From Phycisphaerales bacterium (GTDB lineage: Bacteria > Planctomycetota > Phycisphaerae > Phycisphaerales > UBA1924), in contig JAJDDO010000025.1 of assembly GCA_029260265.1 (NCBI GenBank), forward strand, positions 1-64,000: a stretch of DNA of 64,000 nt, given 5' to 3'. Of the stretch, positions 45,813 to 55,426 are shown in pieces. The stretch's first letter is position 1; each line of letters opens with the position of its first letter. Under the pieces are notes generated by a model. The model was not told the DNA's origin, ran no database searches, and saw only the letters and a list, made by a program, of their open reading frames with translations. The position numbers were made by a program, and so were the translations under genes.

Positions 45813-45891
45813 TATCGTCATCCTCACGCTCATCGAGCCGGTGAATCATCTTCCTCTGGTCTCCGGGTCATCCCGGATCGGATGGTAGCAC

Positions 45892-45927
45892 AAAAACACC
45901 GCCCCGGTTGTGCCCGCAGGGCGGTGT
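45892..45927 (-). terminator. Rho-independent terminator after the CX4CH protein gene
   Basis: ACACCGCCC (45896-45904) pairs perfectly with GGGCGGTGT (45919-45927). On the minus strand a T-run (complement of 45892-45896) follows the stem. Confidence 0.85.
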
Positions 45928-45999
45928 CGTGGGATTGTTCGTGTGCTGTCGGGTCCAGTTCCCGACAATTTTCCCGCCGATGCCTGCAATGATATCGGC

Positions 46000-47346
46000 T
46001 CAATCGCTTTGGGGCGAAGTTTCGTCATCTTGATCCGCATCAAGATCCGGCTGGGCAGACGCCGGCGGCGGGGGGTAGCCGAGGTCATATTGAACCCGAG
46101 GTGCATACACCGAGGAGATCCAATCGAGGGCGAGCTTGAACTTCCGGTCTCTGCTCGAGCGGAACACCGGGCGCCAGCGTGAGAGCCTGCGATCGGTGAT
46201 GACCTCCGGGTGCGGGCGCAGTGAGTTGGACTGGTGCATCGCGAGTTGGAGCAACGCCGAGCGAGCGGGCGATTCGTAATCTATCAGAGGCGAGCCATCC
46301 TTGAGCCGGTATTGATCAATTCGATAGAAGTTGGTGTAGGCGCTCTCGTGCGAGTTTGGGCGTTCGCGTACGAGCCTGAACGACCCGGCCTCGGTCCCGC
46401 CGTGGCAGCTTGTCGAGGCACACGCGTTGACGAGCCACCCGCGCCGCCCGTTGATCATGGTGGTGAACTCTTTGAGCATCGCCGGATCTTCGATCACGCG
46501 GACCTGCCCGTAGAGATCGCGTGCGTGGTGGATAAAGAGCAGCTTGAGTTTTTCGACCTCGGGCAGCTCAAAGTATTCTGCCCGAGCGCTCTCATCAACC
46601 GGGAACTCTTCGGGGTGGCGGGCGATCAACTCGCGGAGCGTGTTGTCGGGCACAACGAGCTTGGGCGGATTGCGGAGATCGATCTCATAGACCCGCATGA
46701 GGTTAATCTGCTCATCGCTAAGCGTCGGAATCGAGGTTGGATCGGCTTTGGGCGATCTTCGAGCCTTTGTTTTCTTTGTTGCCTTCTTCTGCTCATCCAT
46801 CGCCAGCTTGGCCTTGAGCCAGTTGTGCAGCGTGCGGGCTTGGGGGTTGTTCGGCTCGACTTCGAGGATCGAAGCAAGCTCCTCGACCGCGAGTTGATAC
46901 GCCTCGCGTGCACGCAGCCACTCGACAAGCGTCAGCCTTGTCTCGATGTCGGTATCGTTGATGTTCTCACGCAGCGTCAGATACCGCTCGGCAACCGGAG
47001 GCAGGAACCGGATCGAACCAATCCCACTACGCTTGAAAGTTGTGTCGATCCCTTCGAGTCTGATCACGACCTCTTCGTCGCGTGATTCGATCAAAAATCC
47101 GGTGATCTTTCTCCCTGACACCAGCGTGATCACACACTCATTGAGCCCCTCGTCGGCGGCACCTTCTGGGCTGGTCACGCCATCATGGGCGGGATGTGTA
47201 TCCATCGGGTCGGCATCCGCGGGATCGGGTTGGATTGACATTGCCCCGAGCCCGCCGGCGAAGAGCAAGCACGCCGCGAGGGTAGAGATCGGAGTGTTGA
47301 GCCGACGGCGGAGAGATGATTTGGACGATTGAGGCATCGGGTGCAT
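46000..47346 (-). CDS. secreted protein with a single CX4CH motif, possible non-canonical cytochrome
   Basis: A 448-residue protein with an N-terminal signal or anchor (about residues 15-36). Residues 70-115 form a beta-rich domain containing TLVSGRKITGFLIES, and 140-185 look like a TPR helix pair. At 309-315 is Cys-Ala-Ser-Thr-Ser-Cys-His followed by Gly-Gly, a haem-binding motif of the rarer CX4CH type rather than CXXCH. One haem would be attached if the cytochrome c maturation system accepts it. No enzymatic partner is next to it. Its terminator lies just downstream. Confidence 0.7.
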   Translation of the reverse strand: MHPMPQSSKSSLRRRLNTPISTLAACLLFAGGLGAMSIQPDPADADPMDTHPAHDGVTSPEGAADEGLNECVITLVSGRKITGFLIESRDEEVVIRLEGIDTTFKRSGIGSIRFLPPVAERYLTLRENINDTDIETRLTLVEWLRAREAYQLAVEELASILEVEPNNPQARTLHNWLKAKLAMDEQKKATKKTKARRSPKADPTSIPTLSDEQINLMRVYEIDLRNPPKLVVPDNTLRELIARHPEEFPVDESARAEYFELPEVEKLKLLFIHHARDLYGQVRVIEDPAMLKEFTTMINGRRGWLVNACASTSCHGGTEAGSFRLVRERPNSHESAYTNFYRIDQYRLKDGSPLIDYESPARSALLQLAMHQSNSLRPHPEVITDRRLSRWRPVFRSSRDRKFKLALDWISSVYAPRVQYDLGYPPPPASAQPDLDADQDDETSPQSD

Positions 47347-47466
47347 TGTGGTCTCTTGGGGCGTGGATGTCCAGCCGATGGGTCGGCGGAATGGATGCCC
47401 TTCTCTGGATCTATACCCACGAATCCGGCTTGCGGTTCTGGATATGGCAGAGATATCGCCCGTTTC

Positions 47467-49026
47467 TTAGGCGGCGATGCGGTATTCGTTGTCGTGCTGT
47501 TCGATCAGAGGCACCCGCTGATCGCGGTACACCTTGGCGACATCACGCAGCGGACGCTCCTTGTCGTGATGCATCAGCGTCGGACCCCCATTTTCATCGA
47601 CAGCGAGGACCGACTCGCCCTCCAGATCCCGATGAAAAACCGCCTTGTATCCGGGGAAGTAGATAACAGATTTGGCATAGATCGCCCGGTGCACATGAAG
47701 CGTGGGCGATGTCCGAGTGCGGAGCGTCGTCAGGAGTGTCTGATTTGCCTTTTCGAGTTTGGAGAGCGTCAATCGGAGTTCAGAAATCTCAAACTCCATT
47801 CCCATCTGTTCCTCAATCTGTGCGGGGGTGGGTTTGCCGATGGATTGCGCAAAGCCCTCATACCTTGACTGTTTGGCTTCAAGCTCATGGGTTGCTTTGG
47901 CGATCAGCGCTCCCGATCTGGAGAGCAACTCTTGGAGATCAGCCAGCGAGCCGAGCACGAGCGTGGTCTCGACCCCCTGCACCGATCCAATAATATTCAG
48001 CTCGCATTGCTTGGCGATCGTGATCTCGCCCCCCCGTAGAGAGGCACCGGGCGAGATTAACTCTCCGCAGATCGAGATCGTTGAGTTGGTGATCTCGTGA
48101 TCAACCTTGCAGTCCGCAGCGACGCTCGCATGGATTGATTCGAGGTAACCCGCATGCAACTCGCCATGCGCGATGATCCAGCCTTTGTCCTTGCCCGCCA
48201 TCCCCTGTTCGAGGGTGATGCACTTGTCCGCCTCGATGGTCGAAGATTGCACGAGTTTGCGGATCAAAACCTCGCCCGTCGCGCGAACCTTGAAGTTGTC
48301 CATCACGCCCCCGTCGATATGCACATCCCCGGGGAAGTTGATATTGGCGGTGGAGAAATCGACATCATGAGGGATCTGGAGTGTCTCGGAAACCTGCACA
48401 CTGCTGGGGGTCACCGTCAGCAGCCCGGAACAGAGCGCGGTGACCGAGCCATTCTGGGCGACATGGACGGATGCATCATTGAGCGAGAGTGTGGGCTTGC
48501 CGTCTTTGGATGCGATGGTTTGCCCAAAGACATCAGTGCCATCCTCGCCCTCGGTTGATTCGATGAGCGTGCAGATCTGATCCCCCCGTTTGACGATGAG
48601 GAACGGGCTCATCTCATAAAAATCGATGGCTTCCGATGAATCGGATTGCGAGGGCGGGTTCGCGGGTTCGTTGGAAACCGCGTCCTCAAGCTCGGCTCTG
48701 CGTGATTCGATCTCGTCGATCCTGGTTTGGATGGACGCTTCGAGTTGGAGTGTGGAATCCCCGCCGCTGACCGGGGGCTGACCACGGGCAACACACGCTT
48801 CGTGAGCCAATCCGGGATCGGCTTGGACAAGGTGGGTGAGTGTGCTGATCGCATCTTGATTGATAAATGAAGACTTGACCCCTTCACCGATTACAAATGC
48901 TTCGAGTGCGGAGGGTTCGATCAACTCGGGCGACTCGGTCGGCGCAATATGCAAAATCCCCTCGAGCTTGTGGTTCTGAACCGTAAGCTTGAGGAGATGA
49001 TCGAGATCGTGTGAGTTGGTGGTCAC
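47467..49026 (-). CDS. FapA/DUF342-family protein
   Basis: A 519-residue cytoplasmic protein of the DUF342 (FapA) family. The N-terminal half contains GDQICTLIESTEGEDGTDVFG and the central beta-helix region runs through GDVHIDGGVMDNFKVRATGEVLI, KLVQSSTIEADKCITL, GYLESIHASVAADCKV and ISICGELISPGASLRGGEITIA. A coiled coil follows (LADLQELLSRSGALIAKATHELEAKQSR). It lies directly downstream of cheY on the same strand (84-base gap), so it may belong to the chemotaxis transcript. Confidence 0.8.
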   Translation of the reverse strand: MTTNSHDLDHLLKLTVQNHKLEGILHIAPTESPELIEPSALEAFVIGEGVKSSFINQDAISTLTHLVQADPGLAHEACVARGQPPVSGGDSTLQLEASIQTRIDEIESRRAELEDAVSNEPANPPSQSDSSEAIDFYEMSPFLIVKRGDQICTLIESTEGEDGTDVFGQTIASKDGKPTLSLNDASVHVAQNGSVTALCSGLLTVTPSSVQVSETLQIPHDVDFSTANINFPGDVHIDGGVMDNFKVRATGEVLIRKLVQSSTIEADKCITLEQGMAGKDKGWIIAHGELHAGYLESIHASVAADCKVDHEITNSTISICGELISPGASLRGGEITIAKQCELNIIGSVQGVETTLVLGSLADLQELLSRSGALIAKATHELEAKQSRYEGFAQSIGKPTPAQIEEQMGMEFEISELRLTLSKLEKANQTLLTTLRTRTSPTLHVHRAIYAKSVIYFPGYKAVFHRDLEGESVLAVDENGGPTLMHHDKERPLRDVAKVYRDQRVPLIEQHDNEYRIAA

Positions 49027-49110
49027 GCTGAATACGCTTTCGTCCGTTTCGACGCACCTCGGGTCACGGGCCCGTATCCAGAGGCTCGAGACGGGCTCTT
49101 CGAGAGTTTG

Positions 49111-49485
49111 TTATCCGGCGACGCCACACTTGGCGAGGGTCTCGGTGATCCGTTCGCTGAGCAGGTCAGGGGTGAATGGCTTGACCACATAGTTGTTGAC
49201 ACCGGCTTTGATCGCGTCGATCACGCGAGACTTCTCTGCCTCGGTGGTCACCATGATCAGCGGCGTTGTCTTGTCCGACTGGCGGAAGTTTTTGACAAAG
49301 GTCAATCCATCCATGACGGGCATGTTCCAGTCAACCAGGCAGAGATCAGGCTTGAAAGCGCCAACTTTGCTCAGCGCATCCTGCCCGTCGCAAGCCTCTT
49401 CGATCTCGGTGTACCCGAGCTGCTTGAGGATGGACTTCTGGATGTTCCGCATGGTCTTCGAATCGTCAATAAGCAAAATACGCAT
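49111..49485 (-). CDS. cheY: CheY-type single-domain response regulator
   Basis: 124 residues: one receiver domain. Acidic pair Asp7-Asp8, phospho-acceptor Asp52 in LVDWNMPVMDG, conserved Thr in MVTTEAE (near 80) and Lys102 in VVKPF. Start ATG 49485 has AGGAGC six bases upstream. Probably the diffusible output of the CheA kinase in this cluster. Confidence 0.93.
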   Translation of the reverse strand: MRILLIDDSKTMRNIQKSILKQLGYTEIEEACDGQDALSKVGAFKPDLCLVDWNMPVMDGLTFVKNFRQSDKTTPLIMVTTEAEKSRVIDAIKAGVNNYVVKPFTPDLLSERITETLAKCGVAG

Positions 49486-49519
49486 GGTGTTGCTCCTGTG
49501 GAGAAAGGTGCGTGGATAA

Positions 49520-50011
49520 TCAAGCAGCGGTGGAAACAGTGGAGGACTCTTCGACTGCTTCACGCAGCGAAACCTCGATGACGACTTCACCACAATCAGT
49601 GGTGCAAGGGATCAGCACGCAGGGCGTGCCCGATTGGCTGGAAACAATGTGCCCAGATCCGATGACCACACTCGGGCATGAGATCGAAACATCCTTGCGT
49701 TGGAACGATGCCTTCGCACCGCCGGAGATCATGTTGACGATCTCGCCAACCGCGTCGGCGAAGTCCGCCGAATCGGTCTCCATCTCCATCCCGGTGAACA
49801 GCGACACAACAGAGGAAGCGGTTTCTGATGGCATGCTCAAGACGATGGTCCCGACCATCGAGCCCGAGACGCCGATGATCCCAGAGACATCGTGCGTCAT
49901 TGCTCGGTCGGTCTTGATGCTCGGCTCGCCGATCTCAACGGGGAGTTGGAACATGGTGCTGAACACATTTTGAATCGAGGTGACAAAGGCGCTGATGTAT
50001 GTGGGGTCCAT
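49520..50011 (-). CDS. cheX: CheX-like CheY-P phosphatase
   Basis: 163 residues of the CheC/CheX/FliY phosphatase group. The active-site pair is Glu90 and Asn93 in VGEIVNMISGGAKAS, once only, which points to CheX rather than CheC (two sites). It would remove the phosphate from CheY-P. Start ATG 50011 has AGGAG seven bases upstream. Between cheA and cheY. Confidence 0.85.
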   Translation of the reverse strand: MDPTYISAFVTSIQNVFSTMFQLPVEIGEPSIKTDRAMTHDVSGIIGVSGSMVGTIVLSMPSETASSVVSLFTGMEMETDSADFADAVGEIVNMISGGAKASFQRKDVSISCPSVVIGSGHIVSSQSGTPCVLIPCTTDCGEVVIEVSLREAVEESSTVSTAA

Positions 50012-50072
50012 GTGGTAACTCCTGTTGGTGTATGTCTTTCCGATGATCGGTTCGATCGACGGATGGCTTTCG

Positions 50073-52361
50073 TTAGTTTGCTGACAATGCTGCACGGGTG
50101 GACATCGGGGTCCGCATGAGCTCGGCGATGTCGATGATGAGACTGACCCCGCCGTCGGAGCGAACCGTCGCACCGCTGATTGGGCCGCTGCGTTTCACCC
50201 CTTCGAGGGGTTTAATTACGATTTCTTGCTGTCCGATCACCCGTGAGACCCGCAGCCCAATTATTTTTTGATTGAACCCAATGACCACCACAAAGGGCTC
50301 TTCTGCCCGCCCTGAAATGGGGAGATTGAACACCTCTTGGGCGCTGATCAACGGGTGGACAGATCCACGCAGATGGATGACCGGCTCTTCGCCGAGAGCC
50401 GAGAGCTGCTCTGGAGCGGGGCGGACAATCTCGGTGATGTTTGACAAGGGGATCGCAAAGACCTCATCGCCAACCGCGACCATCATCGCGGGCATAATCG
50501 CGATCGTCAGCGGGATGGTGATGGTCAGGGTCATCCCCTCGCCCTTGACACTCTCGATGATCAATCCGCCCTTGAGCTTGCGTTCAATGTTCGTGCGGAC
50601 AACATCCATGCCCACGCCACGCCCGGATAGATCCGAGACCGCGTCGGCCGTCGAGAACCCTGCTTCGAGGATGAACCGAAAGACATCTTCATCAGAGAGT
50701 GCCGCGAGCTGGTCCTGGGTCACAAGCCCTCGTTCGACGGCTTTGGTCCCGATCGTCTCGCGATCGAGCCCCTTACCATCGTCAATAATTTTTACACAAA
50801 CATGGCTGCCCTCATGACCGGCGACCAGCCGGATGGTGCCTTGTTCTGGTTTACCGGCAGCCTTGCGGTCCGCGGGGCTTTCGATGCCATGATCACCCGA
50901 GTTTCGCAGTAGGTGGACAAGCGGGTCGCCGAGCTCCTCGATGACCGAGCGATCGACCTCGGTGTCGCCGCCCTCGATGATCAGGTTGATGTTCTTATCA
51001 GTTTTCTTGGCAAGGTCGCGGATGAGACGCGGGTACTTTCCAAAGAGTTTGTCGAGCGGCTGCATCCGGGTACGCATGACCGCGACCTGGATATCTCCGG
51101 TGATCCGGTCGAGCGTGTCCGCGGTGACCTCGATCTGCTCGACCATGTCAACATCCATCGCGGACTTCTGAACATCTTCTGCGAGGGCGCTGACTCGGTT
51201 TTTCTGGAGCACGAGCTCGCCTACGAGATTCATGAGTGATTCGAGCCGCCCAACCTCGACGCGGATGGTCTGCTCGATGGCGTTCGCCTTTGGTTTGTTC
51301 GCCTGCCCCGATTGGGCGGTGGGCTTGGATTCGACAGCTGGTGCAGTGGACGCGGGGTCGCCAGTCTGGGTGGTAGCGACCGGTAGAGAGCCCGTCTCGT
51401 CTGCTGGCTGATCGCCAAAGCGGACGCCATCAATTCGCAGCGCGGTGGGGCCGTCGCACCCATCGGGAAGCTCGTGCCCGTCGGGGGTGTTCCCGTCCGC
51501 AGCTTGGGCGATGTTCTCAATAAAGGTTTCTACCGTCCACCCGATCGCCTGATGGTCTCCGAGTGCGATGTTCTGCTCGTTGAGCATCATGGTGGCGCCC
51601 ATCATGCGAGGGGTGAGTTGAACGAACTGCGCATCTGTAAGTGCTTCGATCCCGTCGAGGCTGTTGACCAAAGCCGTCGCGAGTTCCATCATTTCGGTGA
51701 TCTCGAAGAAATCAATGGTCTTGATGAGGTCATCGCAGAGCTCGCCGAGGTTGCAGATCGCCGCCGGGCGTGTTGATTCATCGAGCAGTTCGTTGATTCG
51801 CGCCTGGGTCTGCTCGATGGTGTCACGGATATCGGATGCCAGGTGGTCGATCAGATCGACCTTGGAGCTGTCCAGATCAAGCGGGCGGATGGTTTTTCCA
51901 TCGACAACCCGCTCTGTGGAGAGCTCATCATTGACCTGCACAGGTTCATCATGTGTTGGTTCTGCGCATCCATCGCCGAGGGCGGTGAGGCTTGCGACCA
52001 GCTCAGGATCAGCCAGCTCAAGTTCGCTCTCGCCTTCCATGAGCTGGGCGAACTGCACCTTGAGCACATCAATCGCTGCGAGCAGGAGGTCCATCTCCTC
52101 TTTGCCGATCACAATTTCTTCGTTTCGTGCTGCGTTCAACGCGCTCTCGGTGCAGTGTGCGATCGCGACGAGGTTGGTCAGGGCAAGGAACGAGGCGCTG
52201 CCCTTGATCGTGTGCAGAGCACGGAAGACCTGGTTGAGCATGTCCGGGTCTTGCGGGTTGGATTCGAGTTCAACAAGATCCCCTTCGAGCTGTTCAAGCA
52301 GCTCGCCGGATTCGGTGAGGAAGTCTTGTAGAATTTCTGGGTCAAAGTCTTGGATGGACAT
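50073..52361 (-). CDS. cheA: chemotaxis sensor histidine kinase CheA
   Basis: A 762-residue cytoplasmic kinase. P1 histidine-phosphotransfer domain with His50 in RALHTIKGSASF, a long linker containing a possible P2-like part (about 110-340), dimerisation domain with VGELVLQKNRVSAL, the kinase core with N box DPLVHLLRNSGDHGIE and G1 box IDDGKGLD, and a C-terminal CheW-like P5 domain. It should autophosphorylate and pass phosphate to CheY and CheB. AGGAGC precedes the ATG. Confidence 0.95.
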   Translation of the reverse strand: MSIQDFDPEILQDFLTESGELLEQLEGDLVELESNPQDPDMLNQVFRALHTIKGSASFLALTNLVAIAHCTESALNAARNEEIVIGKEEMDLLLAAIDVLKVQFAQLMEGESELELADPELVASLTALGDGCAEPTHDEPVQVNDELSTERVVDGKTIRPLDLDSSKVDLIDHLASDIRDTIEQTQARINELLDESTRPAAICNLGELCDDLIKTIDFFEITEMMELATALVNSLDGIEALTDAQFVQLTPRMMGATMMLNEQNIALGDHQAIGWTVETFIENIAQAADGNTPDGHELPDGCDGPTALRIDGVRFGDQPADETGSLPVATTQTGDPASTAPAVESKPTAQSGQANKPKANAIEQTIRVEVGRLESLMNLVGELVLQKNRVSALAEDVQKSAMDVDMVEQIEVTADTLDRITGDIQVAVMRTRMQPLDKLFGKYPRLIRDLAKKTDKNINLIIEGGDTEVDRSVIEELGDPLVHLLRNSGDHGIESPADRKAAGKPEQGTIRLVAGHEGSHVCVKIIDDGKGLDRETIGTKAVERGLVTQDQLAALSDEDVFRFILEAGFSTADAVSDLSGRGVGMDVVRTNIERKLKGGLIIESVKGEGMTLTITIPLTIAIMPAMMVAVGDEVFAIPLSNITEIVRPAPEQLSALGEEPVIHLRGSVHPLISAQEVFNLPISGRAEEPFVVVIGFNQKIIGLRVSRVIGQQEIVIKPLEGVKRSGPISGATVRSDGGVSLIIDIAELMRTPMSTRAALSAN

Positions 52362-52401
52362 GAGCTGCTCCTTGCTCGGCGTGGATATCTTGAGTAAGTG
52401 T

Positions 52402-53253
52402 TTAGGCGATCGCCTTCTGGTAGCAGAACCCCTGCGGGATGGAGAGCTGCTGGAAGTCGTTGGTGAGTTCTTTGATGCGTTCGGAGTGTCCGATGAAGAG
52501 TGTTCCGTCGTTTGCGATCTGGTTCGAGAAGATCTTCAGGACATTGCTCTTCATCTCGTCGTCGAAGTAGATCAGGACATTTCGGCAGAAAATCACATCC
52601 CAGGTTCCGTGGCGTTTGGCTGCCAGCCGGTCCTTGAGGTTGTGCTTCTCGAAGTTGACCATCGAGCGGATGGTGTCGTCAAGAATGAAGTGGCGTCCGT
52701 CCTCCTTGAAATACCGCTCCTTCATAAGCGCAGGCGTCGTCCGCACCGCGTACGAGGTGTACCGCCCGGATTGGGCTGTTTCGAGTGCCTTCTCAGAGAT
52801 GTCGGTCCCGAGGATCTCGATCTTCCAGTCTGAAAGCCGCACGCCAAGGGTGCGGTGCAAGAGCATCGCGAGCGTGAATGGTTCTTCGCCCGATGAGCAG
52901 GCAGCAGACCAGATGCGGATGCGTTTGTTTGATTCGCGAGCTTCGAGCAGCTCGGGGAGGATCTGTTTTTCAAAAACATCAAGCTGTGATTCGTTGCGGA
53001 AGAAGCTTGTTTCGTTGATGGTGATGCGGTTGAACATCTCCTGGAACTCTTCGATCTGGTACGGGCCCATGGTGAGGTAGGCGATGTACTGATCAAAGTC
53101 TTCAATCTCGATCTCGTGGAGGCGATGAGAGAGGCGTGATTCGAGGATGTATTTCTTTGACTCGGGGAAATGGATTCCGGATCGGTCATAAATAATCTTC
53201 GAGAGCCGATTGAACTGATTGGTGTCCATTGTGATTTTGGTCGTGGTGGCCAT
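52402..53253 (-). CDS. cheR: chemotaxis protein methyltransferase CheR
   Basis: A 283-residue enzyme that methylates receptor glutamates with SAM. The N-terminal helical domain precedes the SAM-binding segment RIRIWSAACSSGEEPFTLAM and the motif DVIFCRNVLIYFDDE, both standard for CheR. CAGGAG lies seven bases before the ATG. Lies 47 bases downstream of cheW. Confidence 0.94.
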   Translation of the reverse strand: MATTTKITMDTNQFNRLSKIIYDRSGIHFPESKKYILESRLSHRLHEIEIEDFDQYIAYLTMGPYQIEEFQEMFNRITINETSFFRNESQLDVFEKQILPELLEARESNKRIRIWSAACSSGEEPFTLAMLLHRTLGVRLSDWKIEILGTDISEKALETAQSGRYTSYAVRTTPALMKERYFKEDGRHFILDDTIRSMVNFEKHNLKDRLAAKRHGTWDVIFCRNVLIYFDDEMKSNVLKIFSNQIANDGTLFIGHSERIKELTNDFQQLSIPQGFCYQKAIA

Positions 53254-53300
53254 GCTACTCTCCTGGCGAATAATGCGGGTGTTCGATTGATTGATGATGA

Positions 53301-53807
53301 TCAGGCTGCGGGGGTGTTCATGTTTGCGACCCGGCTGAGAGTCTCGGCAGGGAGAAGGTTGTGCAGATCGAGCAAGATAAGCAGTGAGTTTTCGAGCCTC
53401 GCCACGCCGGAGACATACGAGGCATCGATCCCGCTCGAGATCGGTGGCGTTGCCTCAATGATCGATGAACCGATCCGAAGCACCTCCTGCACCGAGTCGA
53501 CAATGAACCCGACTGTGTGCCCGGCGATATCAACCACAACAATCCGGGTGGTCTCCGTGGTCTCGCCCTTGGCAAGCCCAAACCGTTTACGCAGCGACAT
53601 CACGGGGATGATCCGCCCTCGGAGATTGATGATCCCCTCGACCCCGGGGGGGCTCTGGGGGACCTGGGTCAGGTCCATCATCCGGTTGATCTCTTGGACA
53701 TTGAGTATATCGACAGCGAACTGTTCTTCGCCGACCGTGAAGGTGACCAACTGAAGCATGTCTTGAGAGACCGCGTTCGCTGCTCTCTTTGATGGTGTGC
53801 TTTGCAT
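53301..53807 (-). CDS. cheW: chemotaxis coupling protein CheW
   Basis: A 168-residue adaptor that joins CheA to chemoreceptors. CheW pattern: LVTFTVGEEQFAVDILNVQEI, GVEGIINLRGRIIPVMSLRKRFGL and VGFIVDSVQEVLRI. AGGAGC precedes the ATG. Its receptors must be encoded elsewhere. Confidence 0.94.
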   Translation of the reverse strand: MQSTPSKRAANAVSQDMLQLVTFTVGEEQFAVDILNVQEINRMMDLTQVPQSPPGVEGIINLRGRIIPVMSLRKRFGLAKGETTETTRIVVVDIAGHTVGFIVDSVQEVLRIGSSIIEATPPISSGIDASYVSGVARLENSLLILLDLHNLLPAETLSRVANMNTPAA

Positions 53808-53887
53808 CTGAGCTCCTTGAGTGAACCTGAGTTCTGCTCATCGTCGAAAAAGTATGCTGAAAATAGCGAGAGTTGAAGGTTCGATTG

Positions 53888-55021
53888 CTATGCGGACATC
53901 CGGGGCGGGATTTGTTCTGAGTCGCCAGTTGAAACGCTCGAACCGCCACAAAACGCCGACAGAACCCCCTGAATTTGGGCAGGCGTAAGGATCGCCGAGG
54001 CAGCGCCCGCTTCGATGACCGCCTTGGGCATGCCGTAGACGACACAGCTCGATGCCTCTTGGGCGATCACCGTACCGCCGGCTTTGCGGATCGCTTTGGC
54101 GCCTGCAGTTCCGTCTTCGCCCATCCCCGTCAACTGGATCGCCAGCAGGCGTGATCCATACAACGCTGAGGCAGATTCAAAGAGGAGATCAACACTTGGT
54201 TTGTACAGCGCGCCTGGTTGTTCCTCGATCAGACGAGAGACGACCTTGTTGCCCGCCACGCGGGTGAGCTTGATGTGGTATCCGCCCAGCGCGATGTAGA
54301 CGCTCGGCTTGTGGATGAGGACGCCCTTTTCTGCCAGGGTTGCGCCACATGAGCAGATATTCCCAAGCCGGGTTGTCAGGCTGCGCGTGAACAGTTCGGG
54401 CATGTGCTGGGCGATAATGATTGGGACACTGAGTTTGTTGGTGACCTTGGCGAGTATCTTCTCAAGGATCGGCGGGCCGCCGGTTGACGAACCGATGACC
54501 ACCGCGTCAAAGCCGGATGGGTCGATTGCGAAATCTTGCGTGGATGCCGGCGCCCTCGAAGTGGGGGCCGCGCCCGCGGGCTGCTTTGATTTGGCATGGG
54601 TCGTGTGCGGGGTGTGGGTTGCCTGGCTGAGGACCTTGAGCTTGGCGAGCAACTCCGCTTTGAATCCGTCGTCACCCTTTCCGACGATGGCCGGGTCTTT
54701 CCCGATGACATCCGAAGCCCCGATGCGGAGGGCCTTGAGCGCCTCGTTGCTGCTGTCCATCGTGAGCGAGGAGCACATCAGCACATGGGGATTGAATGCA
54801 TGGCAGACGGCCTTGATCCGGCGCAGCGCGGTCAGCCCATCCATCACGGGCATCTCGATATCGAGCGTGATGATATCGGGCTTCAGCTTTTGTGCCTGGT
54901 CGATGGCGTCTTGCCCGTTGCGGGCGATGCCGACGACCTCGAACTCGGGGTCGGATTGAATCATCTGAACGATGATTTTTCGCATGAATGCCGAGTCGTC
55001 AACTACCAAGACCTTGCTCAT
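53888..55021 (-). CDS. cheB: chemotaxis methylesterase CheB
   Basis: A 377-residue protein with an N-terminal receiver (Asp54 in TLDIEMPVMDG) and a C-terminal methylesterase domain (Ser in IGSSTGG, His in IIAQHMPELFT, Asp in TGMGEDGTAG). It removes methyl groups added by CheR. ATG 55021 has GGAG seven bases upstream; the longer frame to 55222 runs into the tRNA-Leu and is rejected. First gene of the cluster. Confidence 0.94.
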   Translation of the reverse strand: MSKVLVVDDSAFMRKIIVQMIQSDPEFEVVGIARNGQDAIDQAQKLKPDIITLDIEMPVMDGLTALRRIKAVCHAFNPHVLMCSSLTMDSSNEALKALRIGASDVIGKDPAIVGKGDDGFKAELLAKLKVLSQATHTPHTTHAKSKQPAGAAPTSRAPASTQDFAIDPSGFDAVVIGSSTGGPPILEKILAKVTNKLSVPIIIAQHMPELFTRSLTTRLGNICSCGATLAEKGVLIHKPSVYIALGGYHIKLTRVAGNKVVSRLIEEQPGALYKPSVDLLFESASALYGSRLLAIQLTGMGEDGTAGAKAIRKAGGTVIAQEASSCVVYGMPKAVIEAGAASAILTPAQIQGVLSAFCGGSSVSTGDSEQIPPRMSA

Positions 55022-55133
55022 CGCATCTCCAGTTCCAACCGAGTGGCTAAACACCGGAATCGGGCTGATGCGTGGGGGAGTTGATCCGTGGTTAGGAGAT
55101 TGAGGCGAGAAAGGTCGGGTTTGTATCGAAGAA

Positions 55134-55166
55134 ATAAAAAACAGCACCAGAGATCCTGGTGCTGTT
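55134..55166 (-). terminator. Rho-independent terminator of tRNA-Leu
   Basis: A perfect 11-bp stem, AACAGCACCAG (55140-55150) with CTGGTGCTGTT (55156-55166) and loop AGATC. On the minus strand it is followed by a T-run (complement of 55134-55140). It separates the tRNA from cheB. Confidence 0.85.
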
Positions 55167-55175
55167 TTCGTTGAA

Positions 55176-55259
55176 TGCCCAAGAGAGGACTCGAACCTCC
55201 ACTCCCTTGCGAGAACCACCACCTCAAGGTGGCGCGTCTACCAATTCCGCCACCTGGGC
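55176..55259 (-). tRNA. tRNA-Leu(GAG)
   Basis: 84 bases with all arms: acceptor GCCCAGG pairing with CTTGGGC and discriminator A at 55176, D arm with GGTAGACGC, anticodon loop TTGAGGT between CCACC and GGTGG (anticodon GAG), a class II long variable arm, and T loop TTCGAGT. The 3' CCA is not encoded. It has its own promoter and terminator, so it is a single-gene unit. Confidence 0.95.
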
Positions 55260-55274
55260 ATAGTCGCGATGACA

Positions 55275-55302
55275 ACTATAGCCCAAGATTTTCATGTGTC
55301 GA
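55275..55302 (-). promoter_or_regulatory. sigma-70-type promoter of tRNA-Leu
   Basis: On the minus strand: TCGACA (complement of 55297-55302), 16 bases, then TATAGT (complement of 55275-55280). Each box matches consensus at 5 of 6 positions. The start would be near 55268, leaving about 8 bases of leader before the tRNA. Confidence 0.7.
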
Positions 55303-55426
55303 GCAAAGAAGCCATTTCTGTATGATTGAGACCGATTTTGACCCCCTAAACCCCGCTCTCGGACCTACCATTTCCCCATCGGCGGCAGGGTTCAACCTTC
55401 GCTCTTTGATAGCCATGAGGTACACC

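Noticed and set aside
55175-55426. upstream extension of the small acidic protein
   Set aside because: It would translate through tRNA-Leu; the start at 55427 has GAGG at proper spacing.
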